From Pseudanabaena sp. M53BS1SP1A06MG (GTDB taxonomy: Bacteria > Cyanobacteriota > Cyanobacteriia > Pseudanabaenales > Pseudanabaenaceae): a DNA stretch of 50,574 nt. The position numbers were made by a program, and so were the translations under genes. Shown here in pieces: positions 26,773 through 36,110 of the stretch; the stretch's first letter is position 1, and every line of letters begins with the position of its first letter. The stretch lies in NCBI GenBank assembly GCA_020404105.1, contig JADBWH010000141.1, positions 1-50,574 on the forward strand, read 5' to 3'. The notes below the pieces were generated by a model. That model was given only the letters and a program-made list of their open reading frames with translations, was not told where the DNA came from and made no database searches.

Positions 26773-27510
26773 ATGGATTACACCCAGCTTTCTCTCATCT
26801 CGTTCGCCATCGCATTGGTCGCATTCCTTTACTCGTCCGTTGGTCATGGTGGTGCGTCGGGATACATCGCCGTGATGGCACTGTGCGGATTCGCCTCCGA
26901 ACTCATCAAGCCGACTGCACTCGTCCTTAACATCTTGGTCGCATCTATTGGCACGTTTCAGTTTTGGCGGGCGGGATATTTCTCTTGGAATCTGTTTTGG
27001 CCGTTCGCGTTGCTCTCTGTGCCTGCGGCGTTTGTCGGCGGCTTTATGCACCTGCCTCCATCCATCTTCAAGCCGATGATCGGGTTTGTTCTGCTTTTCT
27101 CGGCTGTCCGCCTGTTCTTTCGCAGCAGCGACCCGCTTGAGGTTTCACCGCCGACCAAGCTGATATCGTTTGGAGTGGGAACGGGCATCGGGTTATTATC
27201 AGGGCTTACAGGCACTGGTGGTGGGATTTTTCTCACGCCGCTCTTGCTATTCCGTCGGTGGGCACACACGCGATCGGCTGCGGCAGTTTCAGCATTGTTC
27301 ATCCTTGTGAATTCGGTTGCTGGGCTAGTCGGTTATTTTAGTAGTGGTCAGTCCATCCCTTCGTTTGCGTGGGTGTTGGCGTTACCTGCGATTGTGGGTG
27401 GCATGTTCGGTTCGCAATTAGGTAGCCACTGTTTTCCAGTTCGCACCGTCTCGATGCTTTTGTCATTAGTTCTCATCCTCGCAGGCTCAAAGTTGATTTT
27501 CACCAGATGA
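26773..27510 (+). CDS. TauE/SafE (TSUP) family permease
   Basis: 245-residue membrane protein with eight or so helices and the two TSUP half-motifs: SSVGHGGASGYIAVMAL near residue 25 and GLLSGLTGTGGGIFLTPLLL near 145. The family moves sulfite, sulfonates or other organic anions across the inner membrane. Base composition is visibly richer in G+C than the neighbours, with no GCGATCGC site, which suggests transfer from another lineage. A GTTAGGT core lies 15 bp before the start. A MITE sits 4 bp after the stop. Substrate unknown. Confidence 0.9.
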   Translation: MDYTQLSLISFAIALVAFLYSSVGHGGASGYIAVMALCGFASELIKPTALVLNILVASIGTFQFWRAGYFSWNLFWPFALLSVPAAFVGGFMHLPPSIFKPMIGFVLLFSAVRLFFRSSDPLEVSPPTKLISFGVGTGIGLLSGLTGTGGGIFLTPLLLFRRWAHTRSAAAVSALFILVNSVAGLVGYFSSGQSIPSFAWVLALPAIVGGMFGSQLGSHCFPVRTVSMLLSLVLILAGSKLIFTR

Positions 27511-27514
27511 CCAT

Positions 27515-27607
27515 TAGGACTTACGCAAACCGAACGAATTTCTTAGGATTGAGGTAGATGTGGTGCGGGCTTCGCCCGCACCACATCTACCCAATGCGTA
27601 AGTCCTA
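27515..27607. mobile_element. 93-bp MITE, family M1 (copy A)
   Basis: TAGGACTTACGC and GCGTAAGTCCTA form terminal inverted repeats. ACCAT is duplicated on both sides (27510-27514, 27608-27612). The interior is a GTAGATGTGGTGCGGGC palindrome around GCTTCGC. There is no coding capacity. Related copies are at 27976, 35706 and 37905. Confidence 0.9.
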
Positions 27608-27740
27608 ACCATGTGTTCTAATTTGCTCATTTCTTCTAACTCATTAATGGGCATTAAAGTAGACTGGGTATCTCCTCTCTGAATTAGCGATCATAGTTCT
27701 ATGATTTCTTCCATATTGTCTTTTATTAGCTTTTCGCGGT

Positions 27741-27857
27741 TAGAGACTTGCGACTAATTAAAGTACCTACTGCTTCGACTTCGCTCAGCCAACGTTGGCT
27801 GAGCGAAGTCGAAGCTATACAAACTCGGTGGGATCTTTTTTCTTGTCAAGTCCCTTA
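27741..27857. repeat. Palindromic element, family P2 (copy 1)
   Basis: TAGAGACTTGCGACTAATTA at the left and CTTGTCAAGTCCCTTA at the right enclose a GCTTCGACTTCGCTCAGCC stem. The similar element at 35995-36110 has cleaner ends, so about 116 bp is the unit length. Confidence 0.75.
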
Positions 27858-27871
27858 GCTTTAATTTATTG

Positions 27872-27951
27872 GGTAGTCATGCAATGTAACTGTGTTGCGG
27901 GCGCGAAGCACCCGCAACACAGTTACTAAAAAAGTTACTTTGCAGCATTAC
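27872..27951. repeat. Dispersed palindromic repeat, family P4 (copy 2)
   Basis: GGTAGTCATGCAATGTAAC, then TGTGTTGCGGG faces CCCGCAACACA around GCGAAGC (27903-27909), ending GCAGCATTAC. Confidence 0.8.
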
Positions 27952-27975
27952 AATTTTTTGTATGACTAAATATTT

Positions 27976-28065
27976 TAGGACTTACGAAAATTGCTTATCT
28001 TAGAGGCAATTCATGATTGCATCTAAGATAAGATGAGGGCTTAAAGTCTTATTGCGTAAGTCCTA
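27976..28065. mobile_element. 90-bp MITE, family M1 (copy D, different interior)
   Basis: It has TAGGACTTACG ends like the 93-bp copies and a TATTT duplication on both sides (27971-27975, 28066-28070). The interior is different: CTTATCTTAGA faces a TCTAAGATAAG arm. This indicates that one transposase recognised elements sharing only their ends. Confidence 0.85.
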
Positions 28066-28105
28066 TATTTATCAGAGCTAAAGACTAATCGCTAAAAGCT
28101 ACTAA

Positions 28106-29542
28106 CTATCCCACGCTATTCTCTAACTTCAAAGCCAAAAGCTTATCTGCCTCCACCGCAAACTCCATCGGTAAAGCATTAAACACTTCCTTACAGAAGC
28201 CGCTAATAATCATCGAGACGGCATCTTCTACAGCAATGCCGCGTTGTTGGAAATAGAAGAGTTGCTCTTCGCCAATCTTAGAAGTGGAGGCTTCATGCTC
28301 AACTCTGGCAGTATTATTTTGGACTTGGATGTAGGGGAAGGTATTCGCCTGTGAGCAGTCACCAATTAGCATTGAGTCGCATTGAGAATAGTTTCTCGCA
28401 CCTTCCGCCTTTGGTGAAATCTTTACTAAGCCGCGATAGCTATTTTGGGAACCTCCTGCGGAAATGCCCTTAGAAACGATTTTACTGCGGGTATTTTTGC
28501 CGATATGCACCATTTTGGAGCCTGTATCTGCCTGTTGCTTATTGTTAGTAAGTGCTACCGAGTAAAACTCACCAACGGAATTTTCACCGACTAAGACACA
28601 GCTAGGATATTTCCAAGTGATTGCTGAGCCAGTTTCTACTTGAGTCCAAGAGATTTTAGAGTTCTTGCCCTTGCACAAACCACGCTTAGTTACGAAATTA
28701 TAAATGCCGCCTTTGCCATTCTTATCGCCAGCGTACCAGTTTTGGACAGTGGAATATTTTACCTCTGCATCATCAAGGGCTACGATTTCTACTACGGCAG
28801 CATGCAGTTGATTTGTATCAAACATTGGCGCGGTGCAACCTTCGAGATAGCTCACATAGCTGCCTTCTTCTGCAACGATTAGGGTACGCTCAAACTGTCC
28901 CGATTCACCATTATTAATGCGGAAATAGGTGGATAGATCCATTGGACATTTAACGCCTTTGGGGATATAAACGAATGAACCATCGCTGAATACGGCGGAA
29001 TTGAGGGCTGAGAAGTAGTTGTCAGTAATTGGAACGACACTGGCTAAATATCTTTTGATAAGTTCAGGGTATTCATGCATCGCTTCGGAAATCGAGCAGA
29101 AAATTACGCCGACTTTGGCTAAATCTTTTTTAAAGGTAGTCGCCACGGAAACGCTGTCAAAAATTGCGTCAACGGCAACGTTAGCGAGACGCTTTTGCTC
29201 AGATAGGGAAATACCTAATTTCTCAAAGGTATCGAGCAGTTCGGGATCGACCTCATCGAGGCTTGCCTTTTTCTTAGACTGCTTAGGAGCGGAATAGTAG
29301 ACGATATCTTGATAGTCGATCGCTGGATAATCCACATGTGCCCAAGTTGGTTCTTGCATTTTTAACCATTGGCGATACGCTTTGAGGCGAAATTCGAGCA
29401 TAAATTCTGGCTCATTTTTCTTAGCCGAAATCATGCGGACAACATCTTCGCTAAGCCCGCGAGGAATTGTGTCTGACTCAATAGACGTAACAAATCCGTA
29501 TTTGTATGGTTGGTTGACAAGTGCTTGAACCGTTGCAGTCAT
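28106..29542 (-). CDS. sufB: Fe-S cluster assembly scaffold protein SufB
   Basis: 478-residue subunit of the SufBCD scaffold that builds Fe-S clusters. It shows the family N-terminus, the central [22 protein letters not shown] beta-helix region and the C-terminal [22 protein letters not shown] segment with conserved Glu and His. The divergent sufR lies 345 bp away across a SufR operator. The expected sufC, sufD and sufS do not follow; instead there are about 600 bp of repeats and a foreign-looking gene, so sufB is detached from the rest of the operon here. Confidence 0.96.
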   Translation of the reverse strand: MTATVQALVNQPYKYGFVTSIESDTIPRGLSEDVVRMISAKKNEPEFMLEFRLKAYRQWLKMQEPTWAHVDYPAIDYQDIVYYSAPKQSKKKASLDEVDPELLDTFEKLGISLSEQKRLANVAVDAIFDSVSVATTFKKDLAKVGVIFCSISEAMHEYPELIKRYLASVVPITDNYFSALNSAVFSDGSFVYIPKGVKCPMDLSTYFRINNGESGQFERTLIVAEEGSYVSYLEGCTAPMFDTNQLHAAVVEIVALDDAEVKYSTVQNWYAGDKNGKGGIYNFVTKRGLCKGKNSKISWTQVETGSAITWKYPSCVLVGENSVGEFYSVALTNNKQQADTGSKMVHIGKNTRSKIVSKGISAGGSQNSYRGLVKISPKAEGARNYSQCDSMLIGDCSQANTFPYIQVQNNTARVEHEASTSKIGEEQLFYFQQRGIAVEDAVSMIISGFCKEVFNALPMEFAVEADKLLALKLENSVG

Positions 29543-29589
29543 GTCAGTTAAGGCTCCTGATAGTTGATAGGTAAACTTAATGCTTTACA

Positions 29590-29670
29590 TGCGCTTTACG
29601 CTTATTTAAAGCCCAGACATATTTTTTGAAAGTGGCAATTCGCAATACTTTCAAAAATATTTTTGTACTA
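29590..29670. repeat. Dispersed palindromic repeat, family P3 (copy 4, degenerate)
   Basis: It begins GCGCTTTACGCTTATTT. ATTTTTTGAAAGT faces ACTTTCAAAAATAT around a decayed centre (GGCAATTCGCAAT). It sits in the sufB leader between the gene and the SufR operators. Confidence 0.7.
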
Positions 29671-29731
29671 ATCAGCAAAGCTTCTATAAGTTATAGTGCT
29701 TCACATTAATCACATTAAATTTACAAAATTA

Positions 29732-29748
29732 AAACAACTTGCTTGTTT
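29732..29748. promoter_or_regulatory. Possible second SufR site
   Basis: AAACAA-CTTGC-TTGTTT is a perfect 6-bp inverted repeat 25 bp from the canonical site. Synechocystis uses two SufR sites of different quality, so this may be the weaker one. Assignment is inference. Confidence 0.45.
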
Positions 29749-29773
29749 CTTTACTCATTGTACGGTACATTAA

Positions 29774-29787
29774 CAACATACAAGTTG
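29774..29787. promoter_or_regulatory. SufR operator CAAC-N6-GTTG
   Basis: The sequence CAAC-ATACAA-GTTG matches the inverted repeat known for SufR of Synechocystis. It is in the sufB-sufR intergenic region, where SufR represses the suf genes and itself. Confidence 0.85.
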
Positions 29788-29887
29788 TCAAAGTCTATTT
29801 TTTTATAACTTTACAACTCCAGCTAAGGTGTCTCATCATGCAAAGTATGATGAGCAGACGCTCGAATTGCCATCAGGAGCTTATTTC

Positions 29888-30631
29888 ATGAAAACTCCCA
29901 TCGGTGTTGCTGAGATTACGCCAGATTTAACGCTAGATCCTCAAGATAAGCAGTTAGACAAGAGCGCAGAAAAAAGTGATGCTAAGTCTGAATCAAAACA
30001 TGACACTAAGCAAGATATTTTGCAACATTTGCTCAAGCGTGGCGAAGTGACCGCCCAAGATTTAGCAGATCGACTAGATATTAGTCCTCAAGCGATTCGC
30101 AAACATTTAAAGGATTTAGAAACTGAGGGACTGATCTATCACACGACCGAGCAGGTGGGCATGGGTAGACCGCAGTTTGTGTATGCTTTGACAGTGGCAG
30201 GACGTGATCGCTTTCCCGATAGCTATAACCAGTTTGCCATCAATTTCTTGGATACGCTGATTGATACATTAGGTAAAGAACAAGTGTCTGAGGTGTTGCA
30301 AAAGCAATGGCAACGCAAAGCCCAAAATTATAGGTCACAACTGGGAGGAGGTTCGCTCAAGCAAAGAATAGAGAAATTAGCTGAAATTCGCCGTTCTGAA
30401 GGCTATGTAACGGAGTGGTTTCCCGTAGAAGGGAAAAAACAAAGTTTTATTTTTACGGAATATAATTGTGCGATCGCCCATGTGGCGGAATCCTTTCCTA
30501 ATGTGTGTGGGCATGAATTAGAAATGTTTGCAACGGTACTAGATTGTCCAGTAGAGAGAACTCACTGGATGGTTAATGGTGAGCATCGGTGTGGATATTT
30601 GATCAAAGATATGGCTGATAGAGATGTATAG
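29888..30631 (+). CDS. sufR: Fe-S biogenesis repressor SufR
   Basis: DeoR/ArsR-like winged-helix regulator, 247 residues from ATG 29888, which has AGGAG 8 nt upstream. A GTG at 29828 would add 20 residues without a usable ribosome-binding site. After a charged N-terminal tail, the helix-turn-helix spans about residues 45-95 (EVTAQDLADRLDISPQAIRKHL). Four C-terminal cysteines that can hold an Fe-S cluster are spaced CX12CX12CX14C; as I recall, the published spacing has 13 in the middle interval. It lies divergent to sufB with nfu downstream. Confidence 0.94.
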   Translation: MKTPIGVAEITPDLTLDPQDKQLDKSAEKSDAKSESKHDTKQDILQHLLKRGEVTAQDLADRLDISPQAIRKHLKDLETEGLIYHTTEQVGMGRPQFVYALTVAGRDRFPDSYNQFAINFLDTLIDTLGKEQVSEVLQKQWQRKAQNYRSQLGGGSLKQRIEKLAEIRRSEGYVTEWFPVEGKKQSFIFTEYNCAIAHVAESFPNVCGHELEMFATVLDCPVERTHWMVNGEHRCGYLIKDMADRDV

Positions 30632-30735
30632 AGAAATTTGGAGTACGGATTTGCCACACTCCCAAAAATATGGCACTTTCACAGCCTTTTGTTAACATAG
30701 ATAATAGTTTTAAATAATTACCTAACTTCAAAAAT

Positions 30736-30972
30736 ATGGCTCTAACTTTAACCACTGAAAATGTAGAAAATGTTCTCGACGAATTGCGTCCCTATCTTAT
30801 GTCCGATGGTGGCAATGTAGAATTAGTAGAAATTGAAGGTCCCATTGTGAGATTACGGTTGCAAGGTGCTTGCGGTTCTTGCCCTAGTTCGGCAATGACT
30901 TTGAGAATGGGAATTGAGCGCAAGTTGAAGGAAGAAATTCCTGATATTAGCGAAATCGAACAGGTTTTTTAA
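30736..30972 (+). CDS. nfu: NifU-like C-terminal domain Fe-S carrier (Nfu)
   Basis: 78-residue single-domain Nfu protein that receives and delivers [4Fe-4S] clusters. The cluster-binding CxxC sits in [20 protein letters not shown] (Cys about 47 and 50). Start ATG 30736, about 100 nt after sufR on the same strand. With sufB and sufR it forms a small Fe-S assembly locus. Single-domain Nfu is the main cluster carrier in cyanobacteria, where it matures photosystem I. A long hairpin follows. Confidence 0.95.
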   Translation: MALTLTTENVENVLDELRPYLMSDGGNVELVEIEGPIVRLRLQGACGSCPSSAMTLRMGIERKLKEEIPDISEIEQVF

Positions 30973-30981
30973 GTCTCTATA

Positions 30982-31026
30982 TGATTTAACCAAGAGTGCC
31001 GCAATGCGGCACTCTTGGTTAAATCA
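30982..31026 (+). terminator. Long hairpin after nfu
   Basis: 21-nt perfectly complementary arms (30982-31002 and 31006-31026, beginning TGATTTAACC) around the loop AAT. There is no clear T-run, so it may be a repeat with terminator function. Confidence 0.65.
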
Positions 31027-31037
31027 TAGGTAGCGCT

Positions 31038-31110
31038 AAATAGGTAGGGATAGGCATCGCGAAGCGTTACCCATCCCTACCAAAATAAATCCTTTCCTTT
31101 TTAGGACTAC
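31038..31110. repeat. Dispersed palindromic repeat, family P5 (copy 2)
   Basis: GTAGGGATAGGC faces a CCCATCCCTAC arm around GCGAAGC (31059-31065). The same AAATAAATCCTTTCCTTTT tail and AGGACTAC end are seen at 8684-8757. Confidence 0.75.
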
Positions 31111-31130
31111 CAAATCATAATGTCTAATTT

Positions 31131-31282
31131 ACTGATGTTACGTGGAACAAATATCACCCTCACCCCCCTGCCCCCTCTCCCTTAATGGGAGAGGGGGAGC
31201 TAGACTAATTTCTTGTTCCCCTCTCCCTTAATGGGAGAGGGGCTAGGGGTGAGGGTCTTAGAAACTTCCACGTAACATCAGT
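31131..31282. mobile_element. 152-bp MITE, family M2
   Basis: ACTGATGTTACGTGGAA and its complement are the terminal inverted repeats (31131-31147, 31266-31282). AATTT on both sides (31126-31130, 31283-31287) is a possible 5-bp target duplication. Inside are two GGGAGAGGGG-type hairpins. The same terminal sequence bounds the transposase remnant at 37782-38364, so this is a non-autonomous relative of that insertion sequence. Confidence 0.85.
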
Positions 31283-34200
31283 AATTTAAAGAAATTTTTT
31301 GAATTTGAGAAAATAGATCTTGCATTCTGTTAAATAAATTGATCGCTTCATCCAATTGCTGCTTACGTCCAATTTGTTCTAGCTTATAAGCGATTTCCGC
31401 AATTGAGGAGATACCTATGTTACTGGAGGAACCTTTAATGAAATGAGCAATTTTTTCTAGTTCTTGAAAATCACTATCAGCGATCGCATTTTCCAGTTTT
31501 ATTAATTTCTCAGATATTGATTCGCAAAAAGTTTCGAGTATTTCTATCTTAAATTCTTCACTACCTTCAGAGATACTATCAATGCATGTCCAGTCGATTA
31601 ACGGCAAAGATACAGGTATAGTCTCTGGAATTTCTACGCTAGCAAGCATGTAATCACTCTCTGTACTATTGTTATCGCGATGAGCTAGGATAGTATTTTC
31701 GGGTGAAGGGATGATGACATTCTGACCAAAAATCTTAATCTCCCACTCTACAAGTTTTTGGGCAAGATCGTCTTTGCGGATCGGTTTGCTGAGATAGTCG
31801 TCCATCCCACAGGCAAAGCAACGTTCTCGATCCTCTTTCATCGCATTGGCAGTCATAGCAATAATCACAGTCATAGATTTATCTGAATTGAGATTACGAA
31901 TAGCAATTGTTGTCTCATATCCATCTAGCTCTGGCATTTGGCAATCCATTAGAATAATATCGTAGTGAATCTGCTCTAATAAATCTAGAACTTCTTTCCC
32001 ATTTCCCACGACATCCGCTTCATATCCAATACTATGTAATTGATGCAAGGCAACCTTTTGATTGATCTGACTATCTTCAGCAATGAGAATCCTTAACTTA
32101 GACATCTTGATTGCTTGATGGTCATTATTAGGATATAGATCTGTGGTTGAACTAATGATGGGATCGCAGACTAAATTATTCTGGGATGCTGCAACTACTT
32201 TGGTTAAAGCATCAAGTAAGCGAGATTGTTTGACAGGTTTAACCAAATAGTCAGAAAATCCAATTCCTTTGATGTAATTTAAGCCAACTTTCTGATTGAT
32301 TGATGTCAGCATGATCAACTTGAGGTAATTGAGAATGGGATCAGCTTTAATTTGTGATCCTAACATTTCGCCATCGATTTCAGGCATTCGCATATCAAGA
32401 ATAGCTAGATGATAGCGATCACCTTCAGCAATTGCCGCATGTAGGACGGGGATAGCATCTACTGCATTTTGGACTGCATCAACCCGCATCTGCCAAGATG
32501 TAAGTTGATAGGTCAAGATTTTGCAGTTGGTTTCATTATCATCGACTACTAGCACCCGAATATCCTTGAGATTGGTTTCACGGCGAGTTTTTAGTTCCAC
32601 AATTTCACTAGAGGTTTGTTTGGTAAATGTAACTACAAACCAAAATTGAGAACCTTTACCTTCTTCACTATCAATCCCAATCTCACCATCCATCAAATCC
32701 ACAATTTGCTTACAAATTGCTAATCCTAAGCCTGTACCTCCATATTTGCGTGTTGTCGAAGCATCAACCTGAGTGAATGGCTGAAAGAGTTTCTTTTGGG
32801 CTGAAGTGCTGATGCCAATACCTGAATCAATAACTCGAAACTCAATTTTGGCATCTATATCTGTCTCATCGATTAGGGAAACTTTAATAATCACTTCCCC
32901 TTTAGTTGTGAATTTAATTGCATTACTTACTAAATTCATTAATACCTGTCTTAGTCTTGTAACATCGCCACATAGATAATGAGGTACATTTTGATGAATC
33001 AGAGCCGCAAGTCCTAAGCCCTTCGCTTGAGCTAATGTAGCTAAGAGATCTGTAACTTCCTCAACGCAAGTATTCAGGTCAAAATTAATTTTCTCTAATT
33101 CCATTTCATTAGCTTCAAGTTTAGAGAAGTCAAGGATTTCATTGATCAAACCTAATAAATTTTCACCACTGACTCTAATCGTATCTACAAAATCTTTTTG
33201 TAAAGGAGAAAGATCAGTATCTGCAAGTAAACTGGTCATTCCTAAAACTGCATTCATCGGAGTACGGATTTCATGACTCATGGTGGCTAAAAAGGCACTT
33301 TTCATCTTTGTAGCAGTTTCAGACTCATTGCGAGCAACTTGTAAATCAATATTTTGTTGAAAAAGTTGTTCACGGCGTTTAGTTTCTTGTTCCAAGAGAG
33401 ATGCTTGATAGATAGCAACACCAACTTGATCGGCTAGTTCCTTTAAAAATACGACTTCAAAATTCCGCCAATGACGGGTATTACTGCATTGATGCACGAT
33501 TAATAGTCCCCAGAGTTGATCACTTTCTAGAATGGGAACTACTAAGTTTGCCTTTACTTGAAATTGTGACATCAATTCCTTATAGCAATCAGGCATATTT
33601 GAGTTAGGAATATCATCATTGATCACCTTGTTCCCATCTCGATATTTTTGCCATAGTCCCTCACGAAAACATTGATCTTGAATATCCATACTCATAGATG
33701 AGATCCAAGGTGATTCCACGGATTCGGCGATAACTTTTCCTTCCCAAGCACCATTAAACTGATAGGAAACTACGCGATCAGCTTTTAGAAATTTCCTGAC
33801 TTCATAGACTGTTGTATTTAATATTTCATTAATATCTAATGATTTACGAATGCGTAAGGTAATTTGTGATAAGATTAGTGATCGCCAATTTTGCATTCTA
33901 ACTTCTTCTTCAACCTGTTTGCGCTCAGTGATATCTAAACCTGTGCCGATAATAAAATCAGTTTTATGATCTGGGCTTAGTAAAATTGTTGTTGACCATG
34001 AAATTAATCTCGGTTCTCCAGATTTGGATTTCCAATATTGTTCATAGGTACTAGCAGAATTTTTATAAGTAGATTGAGTAATTGTGTTACGCACTAATTC
34101 TATATCTTCAGGCAACAGGAAAATCTTGTAGAAGCTTTGATTGCGGACTTCTTCGTAGTGATATCCTGTAACTCGCTCAAATTCACGGTTAAAGCGAATA

Positions 34201-35507
34201 ATTTTGCCATCAGGGTCTAAAACAATTACTAATGCTCCTACGGTATCAAGTACAGCAATTGTAAAATCTCTTTCTTTCGCAAGATCAACTTCTAAGCGAC
34301 GACGGGCAATAATTTCATAATAAACTGAGTAAAATAGAATACCTAGTATAATTAGAGTAGATAGTAGTGCAATCAATGAAATACTTGTAGCACTAATACT
34401 CGAATTCTGCTGTTTCTGTAACCAATTTTCCAGATTAATCTTCTCAAGATTAATTAAGTTATCCAACTGAATATCAGCAAGATATAAATCTTTTTGATTG
34501 ATTTTGTCAAATATTTGCTTTTGCGTTACCTTAATGCTAGCAGTTTGATGCAAAAGTATAACTTCTTCAGAACTAACTAATTCTCTTTGAATATATTTTG
34601 TTAGTAAACTAATTATTCTTTTCTGTCGTTCAATATTTGGTGAGCTATATGATTTATGTATATTTTCTTTAATAAAAGATAACTCTCGTAGTGATTTTAA
34701 ATCTTGCTCTAACTGAAGAGTTAATTTCTGATACTTTACTAAACTATCTTGATTGTCTGAGATTAAATAATGCATTAATGCAACTCTCAATTCACGCAGA
34801 TGATCGAGAGGTCGATTAATTGTCTCCAATGATTCTTGTTGCTGTAAAAAAGCATTGCTTGTTTCTTGTAATTTGCTAAAACTAACATAGGAAATGATTC
34901 CCATACCTATGATCATTGATGCAGCGATCGCTAAACCAAAAGCAATTTTTTTAATAAACTTGCCTTTAGGATAGTGTGCTTTAATCGATGATATTAACGT
35001 GTTATTAACTTCCTTGAAGCTACGTCGAGTTTCGATGAGATAGCTAATTTGGTTACTGAGAGCTTTGAGTGCTGCAATTTGCTCTGTTCTTAATTCTCTA
35101 GGTTTGTTGTCAATTACACATAAAGTTCCTAGGGGATAACCTTCAGATGTTTTAATGGGAACACCAGCATAAAAACGAATATTGGGTGGACAAGTAACTA
35201 AAGGGCTATCCGCAAAGCGTTCATCCTGTAGGGTATCTGAAACAATAAAGACTCCATCTTGGAGAATTGCATGGGCACAAAAAGCTAACTGTCTGGGTGT
35301 TTCGGTGGTCGTTATGCCAACCTTGGATTTAAACCATTGGCGATCGCTATCAATCAAGCTGACCAGTGCAATAGGTGTTTGGCAAATGTGAGCTGCTAAT
35401 TGCGTAATATCGTCAAAGTTTTGCTCAGCCTCAGTATCCAAAATATTACATTGATGTAGAGCAGCGATTCTCTCCAGTTCATTAAGTGGCTTTTGTGCAG
35501 GAATCAT
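31278..35507 (-). CDS. Hybrid sensor histidine kinase (GAF-TM-PAS-GAF-HisKA-HATPase-REC-REC-Hpt)
   Basis: 1409-residue multidomain kinase. Domains by rough position: N-terminal GAF 20-165; transmembrane helix about 188-210; a sensor region with a second helix at about 376-400; PAS 412-530; a second GAF 546-710; HisKA with phosphoacceptor H745 ([10 protein letters not shown]); ATPase with NAIKF near 860 and GTGLGLAI; receiver 1 from about 982 (LAILDMRMP); receiver 2 from about 1138 ([12 protein letters not shown]); Hpt about 1306-1400 ([10 protein letters not shown]). The second GAF resembles bilin-binding GAFs and keeps a Cys (C641, in [17 protein letters not shown]) at the usual attachment point. 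The gene is monocistronic. The signal could be light, but this is untested. Confidence 0.92.
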   Translation of the reverse strand: MIPAQKPLNELERIAALHQCNILDTEAEQNFDDITQLAAHICQTPIALVSLIDSDRQWFKSKVGITTTETPRQLAFCAHAILQDGVFIVSDTLQDERFADSPLVTCPPNIRFYAGVPIKTSEGYPLGTLCVIDNKPRELRTEQIAALKALSNQISYLIETRRSFKEVNNTLISSIKAHYPKGKFIKKIAFGLAIAASMIIGMGIISYVSFSKLQETSNAFLQQQESLETINRPLDHLRELRVALMHYLISDNQDSLVKYQKLTLQLEQDLKSLRELSFIKENIHKSYSSPNIERQKRIISLLTKYIQRELVSSEEVILLHQTASIKVTQKQIFDKINQKDLYLADIQLDNLINLEKINLENWLQKQQNSSISATSISLIALLSTLIILGILFYSVYYEIIARRRLEVDLAKERDFTIAVLDTVGALVIVLDPDGKIIRFNREFERVTGYHYEEVRNQSFYKIFLLPEDIELVRNTITQSTYKNSASTYEQYWKSKSGEPRLISWSTTILLSPDHKTDFIIGTGLDITERKQVEEEVRMQNWRSLILSQITLRIRKSLDINEILNTTVYEVRKFLKADRVVSYQFNGAWEGKVIAESVESPWISSMSMDIQDQCFREGLWQKYRDGNKVINDDIPNSNMPDCYKELMSQFQVKANLVVPILESDQLWGLLIVHQCSNTRHWRNFEVVFLKELADQVGVAIYQASLLEQETKRREQLFQQNIDLQVARNESETATKMKSAFLATMSHEIRTPMNAVLGMTSLLADTDLSPLQKDFVDTIRVSGENLLGLINEILDFSKLEANEMELEKINFDLNTCVEEVTDLLATLAQAKGLGLAALIHQNVPHYLCGDVTRLRQVLMNLVSNAIKFTTKGEVIIKVSLIDETDIDAKIEFRVIDSGIGISTSAQKKLFQPFTQVDASTTRKYGGTGLGLAICKQIVDLMDGEIGIDSEEGKGSQFWFVVTFTKQTSSEIVELKTRRETNLKDIRVLVVDDNETNCKILTYQLTSWQMRVDAVQNAVDAIPVLHAAIAEGDRYHLAILDMRMPEIDGEMLGSQIKADPILNYLKLIMLTSINQKVGLNYIKGIGFSDYLVKPVKQSRLLDALTKVVAASQNNLVCDPIISSTTDLYPNNDHQAIKMSKLRILIAEDSQINQKVALHQLHSIGYEADVVGNGKEVLDLLEQIHYDIILMDCQMPELDGYETTIAIRNLNSDKSMTVIIAMTANAMKEDRERCFACGMDDYLSKPIRKDDLAQKLVEWEIKIFGQNVIIPSPENTILAHRDNNSTESDYMLASVEIPETIPVSLPLIDWTCIDSISEGSEEFKIEILETFCESISEKLIKLENAIADSDFQELEKIAHFIKGSSSNIGISSIAEIAYKLEQIGRKQQLDEAINLFNRMQDLFSQIQKISLNY

Positions 35508-35705
35508 TTGAGTTTCAATTTAAATTGTTTGGACAAGGGGTTCCCAAGAAAAATGCTCTTAACTAATTCCAGTCTATTAAATTTTATGATCTTTATATTT
35601 AGGGCTTACGCATTGAGTAAATATGATGCGGTCAAAGTCTTAGCCACATTCATTCAAAACCCAGTAAACTCTTTAGCATTGCATAAGCCATATACTTAAT
35701 ATTTA

Positions 35706-35798
35706 TAGGACTTACGCAAACTGAACGAATTTATTAGGCTTGAGGTAGATGTGGTGCGGGGGAAGCCCACACCACATCTACCCAATACGTAAGTCCTA
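35706..35798. mobile_element. 93-bp MITE, family M1 (copy B)
   Basis: TAGGACTTACGC at the left end pairs with a right end that differs by one base (ACGTAAGTCCTA). ATTTA is duplicated exactly on both sides (35701-35705, 35799-35803). The body closely matches copy A, including GTAGATGTGGTGCGGG. Confidence 0.9.
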
Positions 35799-35994
35799 AT
35801 TTACTTAACTCATCTATTTCTATATATATCAGCAATTTATAGATGGGATGTGGATAGCTTCAGTTTCTTACAGCCATCAGTTTATGGGATTTGAGCAAGG
35901 CTGAAGCCAATGATGTCAATAACTGATTTAGGACTGCTGTATCTAATATAGCAATCCTCATGACTATTCAGAAATAAAAATCGTAAAAGTGCTT

Positions 35995-36110
35995 TAGGGA
36001 CTTGCGATTAATTAAAGTATCTACGGCTTCGACTTCGCTCTGCCAAATTTGGCAGAGCGAAGTCGAAGCCATATAAACTTGGTGGTACCTTTTTTCTCGT
36101 CAAGTCCCTA
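35995..36110. repeat. Palindromic element, family P2 (copy 2)
   Basis: TAGGGACTTG and CAAGTCCCTA are inverted ends. The centre is GGCTTCGACTTCGCTCTGCC facing its complement. No target duplication is obvious. It is the cleaner of the two full-length copies. Confidence 0.8.

Noticed and set aside
29828-29887. GTG start adding 20 residues to SufR
   Set aside because: No usable ribosome-binding site, while ATG 29888 has AGGAG at 8 nt.
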